Origin: Acetobacteraceae bacterium
Lineage (GTDB): Bacteria > Pseudomonadota > Alphaproteobacteria > Acetobacterales > Acetobacteraceae
Assembly: GCA_947462945.1 (NCBI GenBank)
Contig: CANHTE010000136.1
Coordinates: forward strand, 1-5,393
Length of the DNA: 5,393 nt
Direction: 5' to 3'
Part shown: one piece after another, positions 1-5,393 of the stretch
Layout: each line of letters opens with the position of its first letter
Position numbering within the stretch: position 1 is the stretch's first letter
The notes under the pieces: model-generated
The model's database searches: none
The model's input: the letters and a program-made list of their open reading frames with translations, nothing else
Told to the model about the DNA's origin: nothing
Made by a program: the position numbers and the translations under genes

Positions 1-47
1 AAGCCTATTCTCATAGCGCAAGGATTGCCTGAACATTCAAACTCTGC

Positions 48-2096
48 ATGGGGGTTGCAATGCGAGCTTTGCTCGTCCGGGATGATGAGGACGTCGCCAA
101 GCGCCCCGACGGGGCGGCGCTTCGCCTTGCCCTGCTCGGCCCCTTCCGCCTGCTGCAGGGCACCACGGAATTGCGCCTGCGCAACCGCAAGGCGCGGGCT
201 GCCTTGGCCGCGATCGCACTGACCGAGGGCCAGGCGCTGACGCGCGAGCGCCTGGCCGGCCTGCTCTGGAGCGAGTTCCCGGAGGACAAGGCCCGCGCCT
301 CGCTGCGCCAGGTGGTGCATGAGATCCGTGACGCGCTGCCGGCCGGCCTGCTGCTGCCGGAGCGGCTCGCGGTCGCGCTTCCGGCAGGTGCCCTGCATCT
401 GGATGCCGAGGAAGTCCTGCGGGCGCTGCGGGACGGGCGAATTGACCCGCGGCTGCGCGAGACCACTGGCCTCGCGGAACGGCTGCTCGAAGGGCTCGAT
501 GACCTGGACCCCGCCTTCACCAGCTGGATCCGGGAGCGCCGCCAGGCCCTACACGCCCGCCTGCTCGCAGGGCTGGAGCCGATGCTGCTGGAGCGCGACA
601 GGCGGCGCGGCCCAGCCGCAGCGCGCGCGTTGCTGAACCTTGACCCCACGCATGAGGCCGCTTGCCGGCGCGTTATGCTGGATGCGGCCAGCGCTGGCGA
701 CATGGCCACCGCACTCAGGGCGTATGAGGGCCTGTGGAACGTGCTGGGCGAGGATTTCGACATGGAGCCCTCGGCCGCCACCCAGGCGCTGGTGGCGGAC
801 ATCAAGTCGGGGCGCATCGCACCCGCGCCGCCGCCTGACGCGCCACCGGCGGCGCCCATGCCGGCCGCCGGGCGGCGCCTCGCCCTGATGGTCGAGGCCT
901 TCGCCGCGCATGGCATGCCGGAGGACCGGCTATACTTGGTGCACGGCTTCCGTCACGACCTGATCGCCTGCCTCGTGCGGTTCCGCGAATGGTTCGTCCT
1001 CGATGGCGGGGACATGCCGGCCGCCAGCGCCCAGGCAGGGCGGGTGCAGGGCAGCTTCACCATCAGCGCCGTCGCCTACCAGGCGGGCGACGGCATCAGC
1101 CTTGTCCTCACCCTGCGCGAGGTCGAGAGCGGCCTGGTGATCTGGAGCGAGCGCTCGGACCTCGAACTCGCCGGTTGGTTCGAGACGCAGCGGGAGCTGG
1201 TCCGCAGCATCGCCACCTCGCTCAAGGGGCAAGTTTCCGCGGCGAGGCTCGCCCGCCTGCCCCTGCAGGAGGGGGTTGTGGAGGCCGCGCATGACCGCTG
1301 GTTGCTCGGCCAATCGGTGATGCGCGGTTTCCGCGGCGACCGCTATGCCGAGGCGCGCGCGCTGTTCGAGCAGGCGATCGCCGCCGACGCCCGCTTCTCG
1401 ACCGCCTACAGCAGCCTCGCGCAGTCCTACAATGGCGGCCATATCGCCAATCCCGGCTCCTGGCGCAGCCCGGAGACCGAGGCGAAGGCGCTGCACCATG
1501 CGCGCATGGCGGTGGAACTGGACCCGATGGATTCACGGGCACATCTCGTCATGGGTTGGTCCCTCGCCCTTTCCGGGCAGGGAGAAAAGGCGGTGCCGCA
1601 CATGCGGCGCGCCGCACGGCTCAACCCCTATGACAGCTGGACGCTGGTCTCGAGCGCGCTGTTCCACGGCTTTTCCGGCCGGCATGACGAGGCGGAGCGG
1701 CTGGCGAATGCTGCGTTGGAGATGTCACTTGTTGTCTCTCCCACGCTCTGGGGCTACCAGGTGGTGGTTGCCTATCTGCGCGGCGATGACCGTGCGGCGA
1801 TCGAGGCCTGTGACCGCGCCCAGGATGTGATCCGCACCCTGCCGGCCTGGCGCGCCGCGGCGCTGTGGAACCTGGGCGAGGTGGATGCGGCGCGCGCGGC
1901 GGCGGAGCGGTTCTTCGCCCTGGTGCGCGCCGCCTGGGTGGGCGCGAACCCACCCACCGAGGCGGAGATGGGGCGCTGGCTGCTGCACCAATACCCCTTC
2001 ATCTATGAGCCCAGCTGGGAGCGCCTGCGCCACGGGGTGCGTGGCGCGGGCATCCCTGCCGACGGCGTGGTCTTCGGCCGCTGGCACGGGGCTTGA
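48..2096 (+). CDS. BTAD/SARP-like transcriptional regulator with TolB-like and TPR domains
   Basis: Probable cytoplasmic DNA-binding regulator of 682 aa. Residues about 25-110 look like the OmpR/SARP-type winged helix that opens BTAD proteins (LRLALLGPFRLL, RNRKARAALAAIAL, then LAGLLWSEFPEDKARASLRQ). Residues about 145-255 fit the helical bacterial transcriptional activation domain (RALLNLDPTHEAACRRVM, ALRAYEGLWNVLGEDF, EPSAATQAL). A Pro/Ala linker (258-274) leads to a TolB/FlgO-like domain (about 277-395; note VQGSFTISAVAYQAGDGI and VESGLVIWSE), and residues 410-625 are TPR-like helix pairs (RYAEARALFEQAIAADARF). No membrane segment, cyclase, kinase or ATPase motif is visible, so the TPR/TolB part is the likely sensing or partner-binding region. 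The start is uncertain: ATG 48 lacks a close Shine-Dalgarno, while ATG 60 has GGGGG at 50-54; the choice changes only four residues. The gene converges on the peroxidase operon, which it may regulate (inference). The target and signal are unknown. Confidence 0.88.
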   Translation: MGVAMRALLVRDDEDVAKRPDGAALRLALLGPFRLLQGTTELRLRNRKARAALAAIALTEGQALTRERLAGLLWSEFPEDKARASLRQVVHEIRDALPAGLLLPERLAVALPAGALHLDAEEVLRALRDGRIDPRLRETTGLAERLLEGLDDLDPAFTSWIRERRQALHARLLAGLEPMLLERDRRRGPAAARALLNLDPTHEAACRRVMLDAASAGDMATALRAYEGLWNVLGEDFDMEPSAATQALVADIKSGRIAPAPPPDAPPAAPMPAAGRRLALMVEAFAAHGMPEDRLYLVHGFRHDLIACLVRFREWFVLDGGDMPAASAQAGRVQGSFTISAVAYQAGDGISLVLTLREVESGLVIWSERSDLELAGWFETQRELVRSIATSLKGQVSAARLARLPLQEGVVEAAHDRWLLGQSVMRGFRGDRYAEARALFEQAIAADARFSTAYSSLAQSYNGGHIANPGSWRSPETEAKALHHARMAVELDPMDSRAHLVMGWSLALSGQGEKAVPHMRRAARLNPYDSWTLVSSALFHGFSGRHDEAERLANAALEMSLVVSPTLWGYQVVVAYLRGDDRAAIEACDRAQDVIRTLPAWRAAALWNLGEVDAARAAAERFFALVRAAWVGANPPTEAEMGRWLLHQYPFIYEPSWERLRHGVRGAGIPADGVVFGRWHGA

Positions 2097-2111
2097 CGCC
2101 CCGTGCCAGCG
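2079..2111. terminator. Perfect 14-bp inverted repeat between convergent genes, possible bidirectional terminator
   Basis: The arms 2079-2092 (CGCTGGCACGGGGC) and 2098-2111 (GCCCCGTGCCAGCG) are exact reverse complements around the 5-nt loop TTGAC. The loop contains the TGA stop of the regulator (2094-2096), so the left arm encodes its last codons. The - strand 152-aa gene stops at 2113-2115, just outside the right arm. A very stable GC stem between two convergent genes fits a shared terminator or mRNA 3' end protector. Neither side is followed by a T tract, so classic intrinsic termination is not assured, and a Rho-assisted or mRNA-stabilising role is equally possible. Confidence 0.6.
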
Positions 2112-2112
2112 C

Positions 2113-2571
2113 CTATTCGCAATGCGCGATGGTGTAGTCGCCGATGCGCTTGGCCTGCAGCGCAAGCTTGTCGCGATGCGTCGCACCAGGCTCCGTGCCC
2201 TTCACCGGATCATCGGCGTAGAACTCCGGGACCGTGTAGCTCTCGGTCTTCAAGCGCTCTTCCTTGGCCTTGATCAGCGCCGCTGGCGGCACGCGGAGTA
2301 CCATCTCGTTCGCGCCGTAATGCACGATAGTCAGCTTCGTGATGTGCTCTGGAATGACCACGCCGGCGCCGAGCTTGGTCAGCAGCTGCACCAGCTCCTG
2401 GGGCGTGGCGGGCTCGGGGTAGAAGACGCCATCCGCATTGTGGCTGCCATCGCCGGTGGACCAGCTTTTCACCAGATTGCCGAGCACCTCCAGGTTGGTG
2501 ACGCTCATGCGATCCCTGACCAGGTTCACGGGCGCGGGTTGGGCGGAGGCGGTGGGATTGTTGCCAGACAT
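2113..2571 (-). CDS. Hypothetical protein (152 aa), downstream partner of haem peroxidase gene
   Basis: I do not recognise this family. The 152-aa product has a Pro/Ala/Asn-rich N-terminus (about 1-17) that looks disordered, then a polar body with alternating short helical and strand-like stretches: NLEVLGNLVKSW at 27-38, PQELVQLLTKLGAGVVIPEH at 57-76, KLTIVHYGANEMVLRVP at 79-95, and a Lys/Glu-rich helix about 97-109. The only cysteine is the penultimate residue (Cys151). No signal peptide or membrane segment is visible, so it is probably cytoplasmic and soluble. I chose the ATG at 2571 over an upstream in-frame codon at 2604 because AAAGGAA (2582-2588) sits 10-11 nt before it and because 2604 would overlap the peroxidase stop. 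It lies 29 bp behind the peroxidase on the same strand, so co-transcription is likely and a role with that enzyme is plausible, but no reaction can be assigned. Confidence 0.85.
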   Translation of the reverse strand: MSGNNPTASAQPAPVNLVRDRMSVTNLEVLGNLVKSWSTGDGSHNADGVFYPEPATPQELVQLLTKLGAGVVIPEHITKLTIVHYGANEMVLRVPPAALIKAKEERLKTESYTVPEFYADDPVKGTEPGATHRDKLALQAKRIGDYTIAHCE

Positions 2572-2581
2572 GGTGGTCGTG

Positions 2582-2588
2582 TTCCTTT
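2582..2588 (-). promoter_or_regulatory. Ribosome binding site of the 152-aa gene
   Basis: On the - strand the sequence reads AAAGGAA, a good Shine-Dalgarno core, 10-11 nt before the ATG at 2571 and inside the 29-bp gap after the peroxidase stop codon. It decides the start and supports independent translation initiation within a bicistronic message. Confidence 0.65.
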
Positions 2589-2600
2589 CGGCTGGTTGGA

Positions 2601-4331
2601 TCAAAGAAACGCGGGACAGGCGTTTTCCAGGCCGGCTTCGCGAGCGACGAAGCGGATCAGGGTGCCCATGCGCGCGTGTTCTGGGCAGCGCGCCGCCTCC
2701 ACCGCGACGCCGAGGCTGGCGGCCAGGCTGGCCAGCGCCTCTGGCAGCGAGGCGCCGGGCGCCTCGCCGGGCAGCGGGTCGGCCAGCATCGCGCCGAACA
2801 GAACCTCGGCGATGAGGATGGAGCCGAGCGGGCCGAGACGCTCGCCGCCATGCACCGCCTCGGCTTCGAAGAGGATGTAGAAGGGCAAAGGCGGATCGGC
2901 GGCCAGCGCCTGAATGTCGCCATCGGCGAAGATGCGGTAGGCGGAGTTGCTGCTGTCCTGCGCGGCCATCCAGGCGGCGAGGCTGCGCGCCCGGTCCGCG
3001 TCATCCGTCAGCTGCGGCGTGCCGAAGGGCTCCGGCCAGTTGCGGTCCCCCGCCTTGGCCTCGATGGCGCGGTAAAGGGCGCCAACCGACCAGAGTGGCG
3101 CGGAGGCCGCGCTCGCCAGGTCATGCATCGGCAAGCCCCCACGAGGGCAGGGGCCTGGGAACATCTCGGTATCGCTCAGCGCCGGGTTGTAGACCGGGCG
3201 GATCCGCTGGCTGAGATTCACCGGCGCCTGTCCAGGCACCACATCGTCGAAGAAGAAGCTCCAGGCAATGATCCAGCTCTGGTCCAGCGGCATCCGGGCA
3301 GGCTTGCGCGCGCTGCTCGCGCGCAGCGCGCCCAGGATGGGCAGGTCGGCGGGGCCGTTGATCCGGTAGCCGGGGCGGATCATCGCATGGGCGAAGCGCA
3401 TCGCCCCGTGCGAGAATTCCAGTGGCACGGAGACCTTGGGGCGCGCGAAGCCCCGTGCCCCCGATGCCGCGGCGCCCGCACTCTCCGGCACCGGAACCTC
3501 GCGATTCAGCAAGCCCGCCTCGTCCGTCATCGCCGCGTAGCGCGCGAAGACCTCGGGATGCAGCAGCCGCGGCAGCAGGTCATCGCGCAGCATGCGCCGA
3601 TAGACCATGGTGGTGGCCGCGCGAGCCCAGGTGAAGCGGGTTTCACGCGCGGCCTCGCTCCCGTCGACGACATCGGCAAGCTCCACAAAGGCGTTGTGGA
3701 TCATGTGCCAGAGCGCCGTCACCTGCGCGAGGATGGCGTTGTCCTCGTTGCGCGGGTCGCAGATCAGGGGATCGGTGAGCTTCGGGGTGATGCCGTCGGC
3801 GGGGCAGCCGATGCGGGCGATGTCGCGCTCGGCCACCCCCTCCTGCGTTGGCCCCAGGCGGAAGCGGCTGCGCGTTGTGTCCGCCTCGTCATCCGGCCGG
3901 TAGGCGGCGGGCGTGGCGAAGGGGCCGAGGCCATAGAGCGTGTCCAGACGCAGCCGGGCGATGCGCCCATTGCGCGCGGCCACCCGGCCGGCCGGAATCT
4001 GCCAGAAGGGTGTGGGCGTATGCACGCAATCATGCGCGACCAGTTGCAGAAGATAGGTGTAGCCGGCAGGAATGCCGGGATTCTCCCCGGAGGCACGCAG
4101 CGGCGTCGTCGCCAGCATGACGCGGGCCAGGCGAGAGAGCCGTTCCAGCGATTTCGGATCCTTCCGGTGGCCTGAACGCTCCTCCGGGGCCGGCGCCCTC
4201 AGGAAATTGGAGTAGCCGAACATCTCCAGGTCGCGCCGCGGCCCCTCGGGCGGGGCCGCCTGCTCCAGCGTCACGAAACGCTCCACGACCGTACTTGCCG
4301 CCCAGCTGTTCCCACCATGTGATCGCGTCAA
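2601..4331 (-). CDS. Haem peroxidase of the animal-type (An_peroxidase) superfamily
   Basis: A 576-aa bacterial member of the peroxidase-cyclooxygenase superfamily, expected to bind haem and oxidise a substrate with a peroxide; the substrate is unknown. Landmarks occur in family order. PGIPAGYTYLLQLVAHDC (85-102) holds the distal Gln96 and His100 and calcium-ligand Asp101. LRLDTLYGLGP (127-137) matches the LDLDSVYGxGP signature of bacterial relatives. DPRNEDN (192-198) supplies the distal Arg194. ALWHMIHNAFVE (206-217) is the following HN helix. EFSHGAMRFAHAMIRPGYRI (305-324) contains the proximal His315. GERLGPLGSILIAEVLFG (496-513) is the C-terminal signature. Position 99, where mammalian enzymes have the Asp that esterifies haem, is Ala. 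No signal peptide or transmembrane stretch is visible, so a cytoplasmic location is likely. The start is TTG at 4331, supported by GGGAGGGG five nt upstream; a later ATG at 4223 (residue 37) is an alternative that keeps the whole catalytic core. It is first in a two-gene operon. Confidence 0.92.
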   Translation of the reverse strand: MTRSHGGNSWAASTVVERFVTLEQAAPPEGPRRDLEMFGYSNFLRAPAPEERSGHRKDPKSLERLSRLARVMLATTPLRASGENPGIPAGYTYLLQLVAHDCVHTPTPFWQIPAGRVAARNGRIARLRLDTLYGLGPFATPAAYRPDDEADTTRSRFRLGPTQEGVAERDIARIGCPADGITPKLTDPLICDPRNEDNAILAQVTALWHMIHNAFVELADVVDGSEAARETRFTWARAATTMVYRRMLRDDLLPRLLHPEVFARYAAMTDEAGLLNREVPVPESAGAAASGARGFARPKVSVPLEFSHGAMRFAHAMIRPGYRINGPADLPILGALRASSARKPARMPLDQSWIIAWSFFFDDVVPGQAPVNLSQRIRPVYNPALSDTEMFPGPCPRGGLPMHDLASAASAPLWSVGALYRAIEAKAGDRNWPEPFGTPQLTDDADRARSLAAWMAAQDSSNSAYRIFADGDIQALAADPPLPFYILFEAEAVHGGERLGPLGSILIAEVLFGAMLADPLPGEAPGASLPEALASLAASLGVAVEAARCPEHARMGTLIRFVAREAGLENACPAFL

Positions 4332-4336
4332 CCCAG

Positions 4337-4344
4337 CCCCTCCC
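4337..4344 (-). promoter_or_regulatory. Ribosome binding site supporting the peroxidase TTG start
   Basis: Read on the - strand this is GGGAGGGG, ending 5 nt before the TTG at 4331-4329 (the GGAGG core is a few nt further). It is the main reason to prefer the rare TTG start over the internal ATG at 4223, which has no comparable purine run at the right distance. Confidence 0.5.
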
Positions 4345-4493
4345 GTCCTTCACGCGCAGCCAAGCAAGCTGAGCGTGAACTCATCGTGATCGGCCCCCGG
4401 TGCCCGTCGCTTCACCCGTATCGGGAGGGGCGGGTCCGGCGGCTTGGCGACACTGGGGCTGCGCCGCGAAGCGGGAAGTGATCGCTCCCTCAC

Positions 4494-4527
4494 GCCTTGC
4501 GGGCGGGCAAAGACCCGCCCGCAAGGC
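4494..4527. terminator. Perfect 14-bp GC-rich hairpin, terminator-like
   Basis: The arms 4494-4507 (GCCTTGCGGGCGGG) and 4514-4527 (CCCGCCCGCAAGGC) are exact reverse complements with the 6-nt loop CAAAGA. The stem strength is typical of terminators in GC-rich alphaproteobacteria, but neither side has a T run and no gene now ends next to it. It may be an orphan terminator from a lost gene, an insulator between the divergent units, or an attenuator in a long 5' leader of the peroxidase operon. Confidence 0.5.
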
Positions 4528-4550
4528 TCCCCGGCAAGAACCTCACCGTC

Positions 4551-4580
4551 TTGCATCTCCAGTGGAGGAGCCTGTTAGGC
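4551..4580 (+). promoter_or_regulatory. Possible promoter of the solute-binding-protein remnant
   Basis: TTGCAT at 4551-4556 resembles an alphaproteobacterial -35 element, and TTAGGC at 4575-4580 lies 18 bp downstream as a weak -10 candidate. Transcription would begin near 4587, about 20 nt before the ATG at 4607. The -10 match is poor, so this is tentative. Confidence 0.3.
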
Positions 4581-4594
4581 TGGGCCGACATCGC

Positions 4595-4599
4595 AAAGG
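4595..4599 (+). promoter_or_regulatory. Ribosome binding site before the solute-binding-protein remnant
   Basis: AAAGG ends 7 nt before the ATG at 4607. Good spacing, together with an immediate signal peptide, shows that 4607 was a genuine start codon before the gene broke. Confidence 0.5.
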
Positions 4600-4606
4600 C
4601 CCTAGC

Positions 4607-4757
4607 ATGCGCCTCGTGACCGCCGCCCTCCTCACCCTGCTGGCCCTGCCCGCCACCGCCCAACACTCCGCATCGGCATCGCCTCCGACCCCGATGTGCT
4701 GGACCCGACGCTCTCCCGCTCCGTCGCCGCCCGCCAAGTCGTCATGGCGATGGCCGA
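4607..4757 (+). pseudogene. ABC transporter solute-binding protein N-terminus (SBP_bac_5-like), frameshifted and truncated
   Basis: The first 19 codons encode a clear Sec signal peptide, MRLVTAALLTLLALPATAQ, with a PATA/Q cleavage motif. The frame then turns into low-complexity Pro/Ser/Arg sequence. One frame over, from 4663, the expected mature N-terminus appears: TLRIGIASDPDVLDPTLSRS followed by VAARQVVMAM, typical of periplasmic dipeptide/oligopeptide-type (family 5) binding proteins. Restoring one A in CAACAC (4661-4666, giving CAA ACA CTC) rejoins the two, so a 1-nt deletion is the likely lesion. After about 50 codons the similarity stops near 4752-4758 at the serine recombinase piece; the family is normally about 500 aa, so about 90% is missing. 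The shifted frame stops at 4840-4842. The fragment is non-functional. The family is confident, the substrate unknown. Confidence 0.8.
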
Positions 4758-4862
4758 GACGATGGTCACGCTGTTACCGTCGAACACCTCCACCAGCTTG
4801 GCGAAGTCCACCAGGGCACGCGACAAGCGGTCAATATTGTAGACCACCACCACATCGATGAG
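4756..4862 (-). pseudogene. Internal fragment of a large serine recombinase (antisense to neighbours)
   Basis: On the - strand this reads IDVVVVYNIDRLSRALVDF then AKLVEVFDGNSVTIVS, matching the conserved stretch of the resolvase/invertase N-terminal catalytic domain in large serine recombinases (typical form: DVVVVYKVDRLSRSL.DFAKLVEVFD..GVTFVSVTQ). The DRLSR motif carries the conserved Asp and two Arg residues of the active-site region. Only about 35 of several hundred codons remain. The catalytic Ser region, the rest of the resolvase domain, the recombinase domain and the zinc ribbon are absent. Similarity ends abruptly on both sides, against the solute-binding-protein piece near 4756 and the DUF2163 piece near 4860. 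The fragment is in frame without stops, which suggests fairly recent insertion or rearrangement. It is a remnant of a phage integrase or integrative element and cannot work alone. Confidence 0.8.
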
Positions 4863-5193
4863 GTCAAGCTGCGCCGGGGGCAGTTGGGCGAGGTGGTGGT
4901 CAATGATGACGGCACGTTTCGGGCCGAGCTGCACAGGCTGTCCCAGGCGCTCCAGCAGACCATTGGCGAGCAATACAGCGCCGAATTCCGGGCTGATCTG
5001 GGCGACACGCGCTGCCGGATGCCCATCTCGCTGGCGCTCGTCGCGCGCAGCACAGCCTATCCGCTGGGCGCCTTTCTGCGCGTCGAGACGGATACGGGCG
5101 CGCTGGGGTCTCTGCGCGAGGAGGCCCGCATCTATGAATGCACGGTGGCGGGCACCACGGGCGCATCGGCGCCGACCTTCTCGACCAGTGCCT
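4860..5193 (+). pseudogene. Phage/GTA-type DUF2163 tail protein, C-terminal fragment
   Basis: In the frame starting GAG at 4860 the translation gives VKLRRGQLGEVVVNDDGTFR, then AELHRLSQALQQTIGEQYSA and EFRADLGDTRCRMP. This fits the C-terminal half of DUF2163 / BR0599-like tail proteins, the family found next to the NlpC/P60 and tail-fibre genes in siphophage and gene transfer agent clusters. A second conserved block follows: RIYECTVAGTTGASAPTFST (about 5129-5188), usual in these proteins. The N-terminal half is missing and no start codon or ribosome binding site precedes the fragment. The conserved Cys usually before RADLGD is replaced (EFRADLGD). Similarity ends near 5190, although this frame stays open to the window end as a shadow of the next fragment. 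It is a prophage or GTA remnant. Confidence 0.78.
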
Positions 5194-5196
5194 CGG

Positions 5197-5393
5197 GCGC
5201 GGCGAATCATCCAGCACGTGAATGCCGCGCTGAATGGGGATGGCAGCATCACCCTCTCCCGCCTGCTGCGCGGTCGGCGTGGGACGGAGGACGCGGGGGT
5301 GTTTGCGGCAACCACCTACATCCTCCTGGACGGCTCCCAGCTTCGCATCACCTCGGCGCTATCGGCGCTGAACGGCTCGGAGAGCTTTCGCTT
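5197..5393 (+). pseudogene. Phage/GTA-type tail (host-specificity) protein, C-terminal fragment, runs off the window
   Basis: In a different frame from the preceding fragment (codons in phase with GTG 5218), RIIQHVNAALNGDGSITLSR then LLRGRRGTEDAG is recognisable. It matches the conserved xIIQ...A.L..DGS.TLSRLLRGRRGTE block near the C-terminus of large phage/GTA tail proteins (GTA_TIM / phage-tail_3 type, orfg15-like), followed by TTYILLDGSQLRI as expected. The normal protein exceeds 1000 aa; more than the first three quarters is absent and no start is visible. In GTA-type clusters the NlpC/P60 peptidase gene lies between the DUF2163 gene and this one; here it is gone and the two fragments abut. 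The frame is open to the window end, so the length of the surviving C-terminus cannot be judged. Confidence 0.75.

Larger units (their letters stand above)
4332..4606. other. Intergenic region between the peroxidase operon and the gene-fragment mosaic
   Basis: This 275-bp stretch separates the divergently oriented peroxidase gene (- strand) and solute-binding-protein remnant (+ strand). It holds the peroxidase ribosome binding site, a 14-bp perfect hairpin, a possible + strand promoter and a + strand ribosome binding site, all listed separately. Short open frames across it on both strands have Arg/Pro/Ala-rich translations without recognisable domains. No convincing -35/-10 pair for the peroxidase was found on the - strand. 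Confidence 0.6.

Noticed and set aside
1..47. Promoter for the regulator (TATTCT at 6-11)
   Set aside because: A single weak -10-like hexamer, with any -35 element at or beyond the window edge; not enough to call.
11..916. Long - strand open frame (301 aa) opposite the regulator
   Set aside because: The translation is Arg/Ser/Ala-rich with no domain, and it lies opposite a well-supported BTAD gene; a GC-rich shadow frame.
1885..2880. 331-aa + strand open frame spanning the regulator end, the 152-aa gene and the peroxidase end
   Set aside because: It crosses three supported genes and the convergent hairpin, and has no domain or plausible start context.
2676..4175. 499-aa + strand open frame opposite the peroxidase
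   Set aside because: Arg/Gly/Ala/His-rich translation with no recognisable motif; the opposite strand encodes all peroxidase signature motifs in order.
4350..4556. 68-aa - strand open frame upstream of the peroxidase, possible leader peptide
   Set aside because: Arg/Pro-rich translation running through the strong hairpin; no convincing ribosome binding site or family resemblance.
4632..5315. 227-aa - strand open frame covering the mosaic, as one intact recombinase
   Set aside because: Only about 35 codons (4756-4862) match a serine recombinase; the rest is antisense to the phage and binding-protein fragments.
1..5393. CRISPR array, tRNA/rRNA genes or insertion-sequence ends
   Set aside because: No regularly spaced repeats, tRNA-like cloverleaf or terminal inverted repeats with target duplication were seen on reading both strands.

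Overview
This is a GC-rich window (clearly well above 60% by eye). Its protein families and codon use fit an alphaproteobacterium, most likely an Acetobacteraceae member of the Roseomonas/Rhodovarius type. That placement rests on gene style and codon bias, not on a marker gene.

The left and middle parts (1-4331) hold three intact genes in a convergent layout. On the + strand, 48-2096 encodes a 682-aa cytoplasmic regulator with an N-terminal winged-helix/BTAD (SARP-like) module, a TolB/FlgO-like middle domain and C-terminal TPR-type helices. On the - strand, a two-gene operon runs from 4331 to 2113: a 576-aa haem peroxidase of the animal-type (An_peroxidase) superfamily, then a 152-aa protein of unknown function 29 bp downstream. 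The regulator and the operon meet tail to tail at a perfect 14-bp inverted repeat. The regulator stop codon lies in its loop, and the 152-aa gene stops 2 bp beyond it. A working model is a peroxidase plus small partner under control of the neighbouring BTAD-TPR regulator, but only the adjacency is seen.

The intergenic stretch 4332-4606 carries the ribosome binding site of the peroxidase (TTG start), a strong 14-bp GC hairpin, and a possible + strand promoter.

The right end (4607-5393) is a mosaic of short gene pieces joined almost without spacers. In order they are: the signal peptide and N-terminus of an ABC-transporter solute-binding protein, broken by a 1-nt frameshift and then cut off; an antisense piece of about 35 codons from a large serine recombinase; the C-terminal half of a phage/GTA-type DUF2163 tail protein; and, in another frame, the C-terminal part of a phage/GTA-type tail (host-specificity) protein that runs off the window. 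None of these looks functional here. The segment reads as a graveyard of mobile-element and prophage debris, or possibly a chimeric assembly.
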